Source: JADKAV01 sp037045455
GTDB lineage: Bacteria > Actinomycetota > Actinomycetes > S36-B12 > UBA10799
Assembly: GCA_037045455.1 (NCBI GenBank)
Contig: JBAOIN010000016.1
Location: 62,001-126,000, forward strand
Length of the DNA: 64,000 bases
Reading direction: 5' to 3'
Position numbers and translations under genes: made by a program. The notes beneath the pieces were generated by a model. The model had not been told where the DNA came from. It did no database searches and saw only the letters and a list, made by a program, of their open reading frames with translations. This document shows positions 1-8,615 of this stretch, piece by piece (the stretch's first letter is position 1; the number at the start of each line of letters is the position of its first letter).

Positions 1-692
1 GCGATCTGAACTTCGAGGTCCGGGCCGGGGAGATCCTCGGGGTCGCCGGTGTGCAGGGCAATGGACAGACTGAATTGGCGCAGGTCCTCACCGGCCTATT
101 CGAAGGCGAGGTGCAGGGCTCGATCACGGTGGCCGGCGAGGAGATGACCGGCCGCAGCCCGCGCGAGATCCTGGACTCCGGGCTCGGATACGTCCCGGAG
201 GACCGCGAGCACGACGGCCTGATCAGTTCGTTCACCGTCACCGAGAACCTCGTGCTCGACCAGGTCGTGCACCCGCCGTTCTCCTCCGGAGGCGTGCTGA
301 AGAAGTCGGTGATCGACGACAACGCCACCACGCTGATCGAGGAGTTCGACGTCCGCACGCAGGGCGCCAACGCTCTGGTGTCCTCACTGTCGGGCGGTAA
401 CAAGCAGAAGGTCGTGATGGCCCGGGAGATCTCCCGGGTGGTCAAGGTCCTGGTCGCCTCGCAGCCCACTCGTGGTGTGGACGTCGGGTCCATCGAGTTC
501 CTGCACAAACGCCTGGTCGAGGAGCGGGAGAAGGGAGCAGCGGTGCTGATCATCAGCAGCGAGCTCGACGAGATCTACGCATTGAGCGATCGCATCGCGG
601 TGATGTACCGAGGGGCGATCATCGGGGTCGTCGGGCCCGACACCTCACGTGACCAGATGGGTCTGCTGATGGCGGGAGTGACCAATGAGTGA
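1..692 (+). CDS. Nucleoside-type ABC importer ATPase, 3' part (start lies before window)
   Basis: The reading frame is open from base 3, so about 229 C-terminal residues are visible. They form the second nucleotide-binding half of a duplicated sugar/nucleoside importer ATPase (RbsA/YufO class): a relaxed P-loop GVQGNGQTE, an ABC signature LSGGNKQK, and QPTRGVDVGS at the Walker B/D-loop position. Such second halves normally have weakened Walker motifs, as here. The 3' end overlaps the next permease gene by 8 bases, and two permeases plus cdd and add follow, so the protein probably energises nucleoside uptake at the inner face of the membrane. The substrate-binding lipoprotein and the first ATPase half must lie upstream of the window. 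The ribose-type family is excluded only by the gene context. Confidence 0.9.
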   Translation, partial: DLNFEVRAGEILGVAGVQGNGQTELAQVLTGLFEGEVQGSITVAGEEMTGRSPREILDSGLGYVPEDREHDGLISSFTVTENLVLDQVVHPPFSSGGVLKKSVIDDNATTLIEEFDVRTQGANALVSSLSGGNKQKVVMAREISRVVKVLVASQPTRGVDVGSIEFLHKRLVEEREKGAAVLIISSELDEIYALSDRIAVMYRGAIIGVVGPDTSRDQMGLLMAGVTNE

Positions 693-1911
693 CACCGCAA
701 CCGCGACCCGCCCGCCGAGACGCGAACCGAAGCGGCCCAACCGCTTCCGCGCGGCGATGAGCGGCACCGCCGGTATCACGTTCCTCTCGATCGTCATGGC
801 GCTGATCATCGGCGCCTTCTTCATCGCGCTGTCCGACCCCGCCGTCCAGGCCGCCAGCAAGTACTTCTTCGCGCAACCCATGGACACCATCAGCGCGGTG
901 TGGACGTCGGTCAGCGAGGCCTACAAGGCCCTGCTGACCGGCATGCTGTTCAATCCCGAAGCCGACACGCTGGTCGGCGCGCTGAACCCGCTGAGCGAGA
1001 CGATCACGTTTGCGACCCCGCTGATCCTGGGCGGCCTGTCGGTGGCGCTGGCCTTCCGAGCCGGGCTGTTCAACATCGGCGCCGAGGGCCAGATCATCCT
1101 CGGTGCGATCTTCGCGTCCTTCATCGGCTTCCAGTTCACACTGCCGTGGGGCATCCACCTGCTGCTGGCAGTGCTCGGGGCGTTCGTCGGAGGTGCCTTG
1201 TGGGGTGGCATCGCCGGTTTCCTCAAGGCCAAGACCGGGGCCCATGAGGTCATCACCACGATCATGCTGAACTGGATCGCGACCTATCTCGTGGCGTGGC
1301 TGCTGACCAAGCCGCTGTTCCTGCGGGAGGGCCGGCAGGACCCGATCAGCCCGCCGGTCAAGGAGACCGCCGAGTACCCGACGTTCGTCGACCAGTGGCG
1401 GGTCCACGCCGGCATCCTGGTGGCGATCGCCTGTGCCGCGGGTGTGGCGTGGCTGCTGAACAAGTCGACGCTGGGCTTCCAGTTCCGCGCGGTGGGTGCG
1501 AACGCCAGTGCCGCGCGCACGGCAGGCATGAACGTGTCGCGCATGTACTTGCTGGTCATGCTCATCGCCGGTGGTCTGGCGGGACTGGCCGGTAGCGCGC
1601 AGGTGTTGGGTACAGAGAAGTCGTTGACCGGCGGTATCTCCGCTGGCATCGGCTTCGATGCCATCACCGTGGCGCTGTTGGGCCGGGCGAATCCGTGGGG
1701 TGTAGTAGCTGCCGGTCTGCTGTTCGGTGGTTTGCGCGCCGGTGGTCTGAACATGCAGACCGCCACCGGCACGCCCATCGACATCGTCCTGGTGATCCAG
1801 GCGCTGATCGTGTTGTTCATCGCCGCACCACCGTTGGTGAGATCGGTGTTCCGCCTGCCCGAGACGGGCCGCGGCGGATTCATGGAGGCCGCGAAGGGAT
1901 GGAACGGATGA
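685..1911 (+). CDS. ABC transporter permease, nucleoside/BMP type (first permease)
   Basis: A 408-residue polytopic membrane protein of the branched-chain/ribose permease superfamily. A charged cytoplasmic N-terminus of about 30 residues precedes the first hydrophobic helix. The family signature NIGAEGQIILGA, the cytoplasmic loop that contacts the ATPase, is present near residue 130. The start ATG overlaps the ATPase gene and the stop overlaps the second permease as ATGA, so translation is probably coupled. Together with the next gene it would form the transmembrane channel for nucleosides, by analogy with YufP/YufQ; the substrate is inferred from cdd and add downstream. Confidence 0.9.
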   Translation: MSDTATATRPPRREPKRPNRFRAAMSGTAGITFLSIVMALIIGAFFIALSDPAVQAASKYFFAQPMDTISAVWTSVSEAYKALLTGMLFNPEADTLVGALNPLSETITFATPLILGGLSVALAFRAGLFNIGAEGQIILGAIFASFIGFQFTLPWGIHLLLAVLGAFVGGALWGGIAGFLKAKTGAHEVITTIMLNWIATYLVAWLLTKPLFLREGRQDPISPPVKETAEYPTFVDQWRVHAGILVAIACAAGVAWLLNKSTLGFQFRAVGANASAARTAGMNVSRMYLLVMLIAGGLAGLAGSAQVLGTEKSLTGGISAGIGFDAITVALLGRANPWGVVAAGLLFGGLRAGGLNMQTATGTPIDIVLVIQALIVLFIAAPPLVRSVFRLPETGRGGFMEAAKGWNG

Positions 1912-3194
1912 GCGCGACTGCCGAAGCCCCGGCGCCCGAGGCGCTGCCCGAGGTGCACATCGTCCCGCCGACGCCACGCCTGGTGAAGGTCATGATTGGC
2001 CTGGGAATCCTGGCCATCGTGGTGTTCGGCCTGCTGACCAAGTCTGGCGAACAGGTCACGTTCCAACTGACATTGGGCGACGAGGCGATCGCGATTCCCG
2101 ACGTCACCTTGCCGGCCAAGCTCAGCGCGATCGTGTTCAGCGCGCTAGCTCTGCTCGCCGCCGTCGGTTCGCTGGTCGCGGCACGCCGCGAGAAGGCCGC
2201 GTTGTGGCCCTACGCCACGTTGTTCGGCATCTTCTTCGTGCTCGGCTTCCTGTCCTGGGCAGTGGCCGGCGCCACGATCAACCTGGTGGGCCTGCTGCAG
2301 GGTTCGCTGCTGCTGGCGGTGCCGCTGGTGTTCGGTGCGATGTCCGGCATCCTGTGTGAACGATCTGGTGTCATCAACATCGCGATCGAGGGACAGTTGC
2401 TCACCGGCGCCTTCGTGGCGGCGGTGGTCGCGAGTCTGACCCAGAACGCCTACCTGGGCCTGATCGCCGCGCCACTCGGTGGACTGTTCATCGGGCTGCT
2501 GCTCGCGGTGTTCGCGATCAAGTACTTCGTGGACCAGGTCATCCTGGGCGTGGTGCTCAACGTGCTGGCAGTCGGACTGACGTCCTTCCTGTACAGCCGG
2601 CTGCTCTCGCCCAACCAGGAAACCTGGAACTCGCCGCCCACGTTCTCACCGATGCCGATTCCGGTACTGAGCGACATCCCGATCATCGGGCCGATCCTGT
2701 TCAACCAGAACATCGTGGTCTACCTGATGTACGTCGTGGTGATCGTCATCAACATCGCGCTGTTCCGCACGAAGTGGGGCCTGCGGGTCCGCGCGGTGGG
2801 CGAGCACCCGACTGCCGCCGACACCGTTGGCATCAAGGTCAACAGCGTGCGGTTCCGCAACGTGATGCTGGGCGGGCTCGTGGCCGGGCTGGGCGGTGCG
2901 TTCTTCACGGTCGCCTCGGTCGGCGCGTTCGGCAAGGAGATGACCGCGGGCAAGGGCTTCATCGCGCTGGCCGCTGTCATCTTCGGCCGCTGGAAGCCGC
3001 TGGGTGCGCTGGCGGCCGCGCTGTTCTTCGGCTTCGCCGACAACCTGCAGAGTGTGCTGAGCATCATCGGTACACCGATCCCGAGTGAGTTCATGCTGAT
3101 GACTCCCTATCTTGCGACGCTGCTGGCCGTGGCCGGCTTGGTCGGGAAGGTGCGGGCGCCGGCGGCTGACGGCATCCCGTACCGGAAGTCATGA
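1908..3194 (+). CDS. ABC transporter permease, nucleoside/BMP type (second permease)
   Basis: Starts at the ATG overlapping the previous stop (ATGA); an in-frame extension to 1695 exists but would lie inside the first permease gene. The 428-residue product has a proline-rich N-terminus, an early membrane helix, and an extra soluble stretch before the permease core, where NIAIEGQLLTGAF corresponds to the ATPase-contact loop of the first permease. It is the partner subunit of the heteromeric importer. The stop overlaps the start of cdd by four bases, tying uptake to deamination in one transcript. Confidence 0.9.
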   Translation: MSATAEAPAPEALPEVHIVPPTPRLVKVMIGLGILAIVVFGLLTKSGEQVTFQLTLGDEAIAIPDVTLPAKLSAIVFSALALLAAVGSLVAARREKAALWPYATLFGIFFVLGFLSWAVAGATINLVGLLQGSLLLAVPLVFGAMSGILCERSGVINIAIEGQLLTGAFVAAVVASLTQNAYLGLIAAPLGGLFIGLLLAVFAIKYFVDQVILGVVLNVLAVGLTSFLYSRLLSPNQETWNSPPTFSPMPIPVLSDIPIIGPILFNQNIVVYLMYVVVIVINIALFRTKWGLRVRAVGEHPTAADTVGIKVNSVRFRNVMLGGLVAGLGGAFFTVASVGAFGKEMTAGKGFIALAAVIFGRWKPLGALAAALFFGFADNLQSVLSIIGTPIPSEFMLMTPYLATLLAVAGLVGKVRAPAADGIPYRKS

Positions 3195-3577
3195 CGGACT
3201 GGGAGGCGCTACGCGCCGAAGCGCGGCGTTCACTGGACCACTGTTACGTGCCCTACTCGAAGTTCCCGGTCGGGGCGGCGGCGCTGGTCGACGACGGCCG
3301 CATCGTCTCCGGCTGCAACGTCGAGAACGCCTCCTACGGCCTGACCTTGTGCGCCGAGTGCACGCTGGTCGGGGCGCTGCGGATGACCGGCGGTGGGCGG
3401 CTGGTGGCGTTCAGCTGCGTGGACGGTGAGGGCAATCTGCTCATGCCGTGTGGCCGCTGCCGGCAGTTGCTGTACGAGTTCGGCGGGCCGGAGCTGCAGA
3501 TCGACCACCCGGACGGCATCACCACGCTGGATGCCCTGCTGCCCAGTGCGTTCGGGCCGGCTGACCTCGACCGCTGA
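3191..3577 (+). CDS. cdd: Cytidine deaminase
   Basis: A 128-residue zinc enzyme converting cytidine and deoxycytidine to uridine and deoxyuridine. The catalytic CAE triplet lies in LTLCAECTLVG near residue 56 and the second zinc pair in PCGRCRQLL near residue 89. The substrate-binding motif CNVENASYG precedes it. The length is that of the homotetrameric short form. It is translationally coupled to the permease before it, and add follows after 94 bases. No thymidine phosphorylase gene (deoA) is present between cdd and add. Confidence 0.95.
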   Translation: MTDWEALRAEARRSLDHCYVPYSKFPVGAAALVDDGRIVSGCNVENASYGLTLCAECTLVGALRMTGGGRLVAFSCVDGEGNLLMPCGRCRQLLYEFGGPELQIDHPDGITTLDALLPSAFGPADLDR

Positions 3578-3607
3578 ATTGTCGCGCTGTCGTCGTTACC
3601 TTCGGCG

Positions 3608-3628
3608 TGTCGCGACCACTTCGCGACA
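3608..3628. promoter_or_regulatory. Perfect inverted repeat between cdd and add
   Basis: TGTCGCGA, five bases, then TCGCGACA: an 8-base perfect dyad in the 94-base cdd-add gap, without a following T-run. It could be a regulator operator for add or an RNA hairpin that tunes expression inside the operon. No assignment to a regulator is possible from the sequence. Confidence 0.45.
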
Positions 3629-3671
3629 GAACCCTGCTGGCCCGGACAGCAGCGTCTGAGAGGATCGAGGT

Positions 3672-4706
3672 ATGCACCTCGAGGAGATCCGCGCGCTGCC
3701 CAAGGTTCTGCTGCACGACCATCTCGACGGTGGGTTGCGGCCGCAGACCGTGATCGATTTGGCGGCCGAGATCGGCTACGCATTACCGACCCGTGACGCC
3801 GAGGAACTCGGGCACTGGTTCGTGGATGCCGCCGACAGCGGATCGCTCGTGCGTTACCTCGAGACGTTCGAGCACACCGTGTCGGTAATGCAGACCGAGG
3901 AAGCGATCCGGCGGGTGGCGGCCGAATGCGCTGAGGACCTGGCTGACGATGGCGTGGTGTACGCGGAGGTCCGTTTCGCTCCCGAGCTGCTCACCGCGGG
4001 CGGTCTGACGATGGCCCAAGCGGTGGAAGCCGCGCTGGAAGGCTTCGACAACGACCGGATCACCGTCAACACGCTGCTGTGCGCCATGCGGCAGTCCAAC
4101 CGCGGCGACGAGGTCGCCGACCTAGTGGTGGCGTTGCGCGAGGACGGCGTCGTGGGTATGGACATCGCGGGGCCTGAGGATGGCTTCCCGGCGTCGCTGT
4201 TCACTGATCCGTTCGCGAAACTGCGTGCGAACATGTGCCGCTACACGATCCACGCCGGGGAAGCCGCGGGTGTGTCCAGCATTGCCGACGCGCTGGCCAC
4301 ATGTGCCCCGGAACGGCTCGGTCATGGTGTGCGGATCATCGAGGACATCGTGCTCGATGACGACGAGGCCGACCTGGGCTGGGTTGCGCAGTACGTGCTG
4401 GACCGGCAGATCCCGCTGGAGGTGTGCCCGAGCTCGAACCTGCAGACCGGGATCGCGGCGTCCATCGCCGAGCACCCGATCAGCGTGCTCAACGACCTGC
4501 AGTTCGCCGTCACGATCAACACCGACAACCGGCTGATGAGCGGCACGACCTTGAGCAATGAGATGTACCTGTTGGCGACCGAAGCCGGCTGGGAGATCGA
4601 CGACCTGTACGAGGCCACGCTGGCCGCCGTCGCCGGTGCCTTCGCGCCGCTGGACGACAAGGAACGGCTGGTGCAGGACGAGATCGGTCCGGCCTGGGCA
4701 GTCTGA
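3672..4706 (+). CDS. add: Adenosine deaminase
   Basis: A 344-residue TIM-barrel metal enzyme that deaminates adenosine and deoxyadenosine to inosine. The metal-binding HxH motif is in LLHDHLDGG near residue 15, followed by HAGE near 193, RLGHGVR near 217, and the last metal aspartate in INTDNRLMSG. Many family members read NTDDP there; the NTDN form is, as far as I recall, normal in actinobacteria. A GAG-rich ribosome site precedes the ATG. With the importer and cdd the gene makes a purine and pyrimidine salvage operon. Confidence 0.93.
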   Translation: MHLEEIRALPKVLLHDHLDGGLRPQTVIDLAAEIGYALPTRDAEELGHWFVDAADSGSLVRYLETFEHTVSVMQTEEAIRRVAAECAEDLADDGVVYAEVRFAPELLTAGGLTMAQAVEAALEGFDNDRITVNTLLCAMRQSNRGDEVADLVVALREDGVVGMDIAGPEDGFPASLFTDPFAKLRANMCRYTIHAGEAAGVSSIADALATCAPERLGHGVRIIEDIVLDDDEADLGWVAQYVLDRQIPLEVCPSSNLQTGIAASIAEHPISVLNDLQFAVTINTDNRLMSGTTLSNEMYLLATEAGWEIDDLYEATLAAVAGAFAPLDDKERLVQDEIGPAWAV

Positions 4707-4707
4707 A

Positions 4708-5493
4708 TTGACCGAGGCGTTCTACCAGCGACTCGACGCGACCCGCGTCCGCTCGACCCCGCATACCAACGGACCCTGGCAGGAAGGCCTGCAGCACGCC
4801 GGACCGCCAGCGGCGCTGTTGCTGCGGGCGGTCCGGGAACTGCCCGGGCTGCCGGCTCGGTTGAGTTACGACATCTTCGCGCCGGTTCCCGTCGCCGATC
4901 TCCTGGTCACTTCGGAAATCCTGCGGCCGGGGCGCAAGGTCGCGCTCGTTCAGGCGAGTCTGGCTGCGGCCGACGCCCCCGAACGGCCGCTGATGCGACT
5001 CACGGCCTGGCTGCTGCGCCAGGCCAAGGACGTTGTCGCCGCGACGCCGGTTGCGCAGGCGCCGGCTGCGACGGGCAGCCCGATGGCGCGCGCGGCTGGG
5101 TGGCACGCCGGGTACTTGGATGCCATTGCGTGGTCCTGGGTCGACGGTGCGTTCGAGCAGCCCGGACCCGCGACAGTCTGGACCCAATTGCTGGTGGATC
5201 TGGTCGAGGGCGAACCCACCGACCCGCTGGACCACCTGGCCATCGTTGCGGACTCGGCCAGCGGAATCTCAGCGGTGGCCAGCCCCCGGGACCTGCTGTT
5301 CGTCAACACCGACCTCACGCTGCATCTGACCCGGATGCCGACGGGAGAGGCGATCTGGCTGCGGGCGCAGAGCGCGCTGGATCCCGCTGGCGTCGGCCGG
5401 GCCAATGGTGAACTCGGGGATGGGGATGGGCTGGTAGCGACCAGCGCTCAATGCTTGTTCGTGGACAAACGTGTGGATGTGGGCCAGATGTGA
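4708..5493 (+). CDS. TesB-like acyl-CoA thioesterase, TTG start
   Basis: A 261-residue protein resembling the double-hotdog acyl-CoA thioesterases. The N-terminal half carries HTNGPWQEGLQHAGPPAALL near residues 20-40, the usual substrate-cleft helix of this family. The best start is TTG at 4708, one base after the add stop; no ATG or GTG exists before the conserved region. The acyl substrate is unknown. Tight spacing to add suggests co-transcription, although no functional link to nucleoside salvage is apparent. The last codons overlap the first copy of a 61-base-offset direct repeat. Confidence 0.75.
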   Translation: MTEAFYQRLDATRVRSTPHTNGPWQEGLQHAGPPAALLLRAVRELPGLPARLSYDIFAPVPVADLLVTSEILRPGRKVALVQASLAAADAPERPLMRLTAWLLRQAKDVVAATPVAQAPAATGSPMARAAGWHAGYLDAIAWSWVDGAFEQPGPATVWTQLLVDLVEGEPTDPLDHLAIVADSASGISAVASPRDLLFVNTDLTLHLTRMPTGEAIWLRAQSALDPAGVGRANGELGDGDGLVATSAQCLFVDKRVDVGQM

Positions 5494-5573
5494 CCCCGAT
5501 CCACGCGTCTGTGCGAGCGGCCTCCACAAACGCGTGAAAGAGGGCCGTATGTGGCCCCGATCCACCGTTCTGT
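5465..5573. repeat. Two degenerate 48-base direct repeats, 61 bases apart
   Basis: Copy 1 spans 5465-5512 and copy 2 spans 5526-5573, with 38 of 48 positions identical by eye. The shared core is CCCCGATCCAC preceded by ATGTG and followed by TCTGT, with ACAAACG at the left end. Copy 1 includes the end of the thioesterase gene, copy 2 lies just before the small membrane protein gene. A diverged local duplication or paired protein-binding sites are both possible. Confidence 0.6.
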
Positions 5574-5593
5574 CCGCCGAGTAGCCTGGACGC

Positions 5594-5836
5594 ATGCGGT
5601 CCCGCGGCGTCACCATCGGTCTGGTCATCTTCGGTGCCGGCGTCCTGACCACCCTGCTTGTGCTCCTGCGACTCGTGGTCGACAGCGCGCCGGTGGTCCC
5701 GGTGCTGTGGTTCCTCGCGATGCTCAGCGGGGTCGGGTTTGCGCTGCTGCTGTTCTGGCTGTGGCTGCAATCCCGGCGGCGCCGCAAGATCGTCAGGTCG
5801 GCGATCGCTGCCCCTCATTCATCGACCCGGACCTGA
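5594..5836 (+). CDS. Small two-helix membrane protein, unknown
   Basis: An 80-residue product with two strongly hydrophobic stretches at about residues 7-28 and 34-58, then a basic tail containing QSRRRRK. I do not recognise a family. The ATG is preceded by a possible weak ribosome site. The 3' end overlaps the convergent larE gene by 44 bases, so the last residues are constrained by the other strand and might be extended artificially. Confidence 0.55.
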   Translation: MRSRGVTIGLVIFGAGVLTTLLVLLRLVVDSAPVVPVLWFLAMLSGVGFALLLFWLWLQSRRRRKIVRSAIAAPHSSTRT

Positions 5837-6626
5837 ATCCGCGCGGGTCGATCTCCACCTCAGCGAAGCCGGCCGCGCGCACCGCCGCACATGCGGCATC
5901 CTGCCACCCCCCGACGCGCAGGGCCGTGTGGTCCACCTCGATCCGCGCGACGTCGCCGAGGTCACGTACTCGCAGGTTGCGTACCCCGACCGGCTCGACG
6001 ACGGCTCGTAGTGCGCTTTCTGCGGCCTCCACTCGCGCCAACCGCCTCGGCGAGATCTGGATGCCATAACCCACCCGGCTGGACAGGCAGGCGGCCTGCG
6101 GCTTGTCCCACACCGATAGCCCCCAGGCCAGCGCCGTGGCCCGGATCTGGTCCTTGGTCAAACCTGCCAGCGGCGTGACGGCGCCGCGCTCGGCGGCAGC
6201 GCGGATGCCGGGCCGGAAGCCGGCTACCAAGTCGTCGGCGTTCGTGCCCGTGGCCACGCGTGACCCGGCGGGGAGTTCAGACAACAACTCACTGACCACG
6301 TCCAGCAACTCGGCCTTGCAGAAGTAGCAGCGCGAGGTGCTGTTCTCCCGGTAGCCGTCCCGACTCATCTCGTCGGTCTCCACTTCCAGGTGCCGCGCGC
6401 CCAGCCCGGCGGCGAATTCCCGGGCGTAGGTGAGTTCGGCCGCAGGAAGAGACGGGCTCACGGCGGTGACTGCCAGCACCCGCTCGGGCGGCAGGGCACG
6501 CAGCGCGGCAGCCAGCAGAAAGGCTGAATCCACGCCTGCGGAGAACGCGATCAGCAAGCCGGGGTAGGACGCCAAGTCCGCCAAGAGCCCCTCGACGGGG
6601 TCCGGATTAGCGGCCGCTGGGGTCAT
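5793..6626 (-). CDS. larE: ATP-dependent sacrificial sulfur transferase LarE family
   Basis: A 277-residue PP-loop protein. The ATP-binding motif SAGVDSAFL is at residues 29-37. Cysteines lie in RCYFCKAEL (100 and 103), and Cys180 in WDKPQAACLSSR matches the cysteine that LarE of Lactiplantibacillus sacrifices to thiolate the nickel-pincer nucleotide. The ATG at 6626 gives the usual family length; a much longer open frame upstream to 7787 is antisense to the next gene and was not used. larB, larC and larA are not in the window, so the acceptor is unknown. It is divergent from the helicase pair, with 12 bases between starts. Confidence 0.88.
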   Translation of the reverse strand: MTPAAANPDPVEGLLADLASYPGLLIAFSAGVDSAFLLAAALRALPPERVLAVTAVSPSLPAAELTYAREFAAGLGARHLEVETDEMSRDGYRENSTSRCYFCKAELLDVVSELLSELPAGSRVATGTNADDLVAGFRPGIRAAAERGAVTPLAGLTKDQIRATALAWGLSVWDKPQAACLSSRVGYGIQISPRRLARVEAAESALRAVVEPVGVRNLRVRDLGDVARIEVDHTALRVGGWQDAACAAVRAAGFAEVEIDPRGFRSGSMNEGQRSPT

Positions 6627-6638
6627 GTACGTAACGTA

Positions 6639-8615
6639 GTGCGGATGGGTTCTGCGCGCGCTCCCCGCTCCCTGGCCGACGATCTGCGTGCCCGCAGCGC
6701 GGGCCAACTTCGACGGTTGCTCAGCAGCCGTCCGGACTTGCTGCACCCCTGGCCGGCCGACGTGTCGGAACTGGCCCGGCGCGCCGCGGACGATGCGAGC
6801 GTGCTGGAGGCCATGCAGTCGCTGACCACGGTGGACCTGCGGGTGCTGGAGGTGTTCGCCTGCCTGCACGAGGCCACGGCCGAGCAGGTTGGGGAGCCGG
6901 AGATCGTCGAGGAATTGTGGAGCCGTGGGCTGCTGTGGGGCGGTCCGACGTTCCGGATCGTGCGGGCTGCGCAGCAGGCGTTCGGGCCTTACCCGTGTGG
7001 GCTCGGCCCAGCCGGCCACACCCAACCCGACCCCGAAGCCGTGCGGCAGGCCGCGTTGGACATGGACCCGGATCGCCTGCGTTACCTGATCTGGGAGTCG
7101 CCGGTGTCCACCGCGGCCAACCCACTGACGATCACCCGTGGTGAGCAGCACATCGTCCCGCGGGAAGTGGCGCTGATCCTGCGGGAGGGCCGCTACTTGC
7201 CGCCGGACACCCCGCCCGAACCCCTGCCGCAGGTCGATCCCGCGCCCGCCGAGGGGATGTGGGCGCCGCTGGCCGGTGTCCGGTACCTGCTCAGTGAACT
7301 CGCGAAGGTGCCCGCACCGTGGAACCCCGCGCGTGGCGTGGGCCGGCGAGCACTGACCGAACGCGCCGTGACCATGGGCGTGCCCTACGACGACCTGGTC
7401 TGCTGGTTGGAACTCGCCGCAGTTGCCGGGCTCGTCGGAGGTGCCGACAGTGAGGTCCGGCCCACCTCGGCCGCCCGGGCGTGGCTGGCCGCGGCACCTG
7501 CGCAGATGTGGCGCCTGCTGATCGAACCCTGGCTGGACAGCGATCGCCCGTTGCTGCGCTGCCGCCCTGACGAACTCGGCGCCGTGACCACCGCTGGTCA
7601 GGCCCGTACGGCATTGCATCGCCGCAACGTCTTGCAGGCATGGCCGGCCGGGCGCATCACGACCGAGGCATTGCGAGCGCACATCACATGGCAACGGCCC
7701 CGCATGGCAGATGCGGCTGCCCAGAGTCCCGAGTTCGCGGCCGAACTCGAACGGCTCGGGTTGCTGGTGGGCGCCATCCCGACGCACGCCTTGGGCCTCT
7801 TACCGGATGGCATCGACCAAGTCCGGCTGCCGGAGGCGGCACAGCAAGCGCTGATCGTGCAACCGGACCTCACGGTCATTGCGCCGCTGAACCTCGACAG
7901 CGCAACCTGGGCGTTGCTGCACGACATCTCCCGGCTGGAGTCCTGGGGGCCGGTCACCATGCACAGGATCGATCCGGCGTTGCTGCGTTCCGCGATCGGC
8001 ACGCGCGACCCGCAGCAGGTGCTGGCCGACTTGGCTGCTGCCAGTCGCACCCCGTTGCCGCAATCGCTGGAGTACTTGGTGCGAGATGCGGCCCGTGTGC
8101 AGCCGGTCCGGATCTGGGCCGCCTCCCTGGTGCGGGCAACAGCCGACGACGCACCCACCTTGCGTGACCTCGGTCTGCAGGAGATCGCGGACGGGACGTT
8201 CGCCTCCGAGGAACCACTCGACGTCCTGCGCGAGCGGTTGCAGGCCGCAGGAGTGTCGGTGGAGACCAGCAATGCAGCCCAACCCGGCACGCCGTTGGAA
8301 TACCCGCGCTCCACCAGTCACGACCCGGCTGCGGTCGACCGGTTGGTGGCCCGGCTCGTGGGGGATGAGCAGGTGACCGAGGAACCACCGCCGCTGCACC
8401 CCGTCGACCCCGTCACGGTGGCGGCCCGTTGTCAGCAGGCGGTCGCCCAAGCGCAAGCCCTCTGGCTGGAATTCCACGACGGGGGTGCGACGTTGACCCA
8501 CTTGGTGGAGCCCTTCGAACTGCGTGCCGGAATGCTGTCCGGCTGGAGCCTGTCGGCAGGGCGCACCATCACCGTTCCACTGTCCCGGATCGCCGCGTTG
8601 GGGGATGCCGCATGA
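6639..8615 (+). CDS. Helicase-associated protein with XPB/Ssl2-like N-terminal domain
   Basis: A 658-residue protein that overlaps the XPB helicase gene by ATGA. In mycobacteria an equivalent large protein (Rv0862c) also sits next to the XPB helicase gene. The region around residues 385-470, including QALIVQPDLTVIAPLN, fits the beta-rich module known from XPB/Ssl2-associated proteins. The first 100 residues look helical and may bind DNA. The start is GTG 6639 or ATG 6645; neither has a clear ribosome site. It probably works with the helicase in DNA repair or remodelling; the exact role is not established. Confidence 0.8.
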   Translation: MRMGSARAPRSLADDLRARSAGQLRRLLSSRPDLLHPWPADVSELARRAADDASVLEAMQSLTTVDLRVLEVFACLHEATAEQVGEPEIVEELWSRGLLWGGPTFRIVRAAQQAFGPYPCGLGPAGHTQPDPEAVRQAALDMDPDRLRYLIWESPVSTAANPLTITRGEQHIVPREVALILREGRYLPPDTPPEPLPQVDPAPAEGMWAPLAGVRYLLSELAKVPAPWNPARGVGRRALTERAVTMGVPYDDLVCWLELAAVAGLVGGADSEVRPTSAARAWLAAAPAQMWRLLIEPWLDSDRPLLRCRPDELGAVTTAGQARTALHRRNVLQAWPAGRITTEALRAHITWQRPRMADAAAQSPEFAAELERLGLLVGAIPTHALGLLPDGIDQVRLPEAAQQALIVQPDLTVIAPLNLDSATWALLHDISRLESWGPVTMHRIDPALLRSAIGTRDPQQVLADLAAASRTPLPQSLEYLVRDAARVQPVRIWAASLVRATADDAPTLRDLGLQEIADGTFASEEPLDVLRERLQAAGVSVETSNAAQPGTPLEYPRSTSHDPAAVDRLVARLVGDEQVTEEPPPLHPVDPVTVAARCQQAVAQAQALWLEFHDGGATLTHLVEPFELRAGMLSGWSLSAGRTITVPLSRIAALGDAA

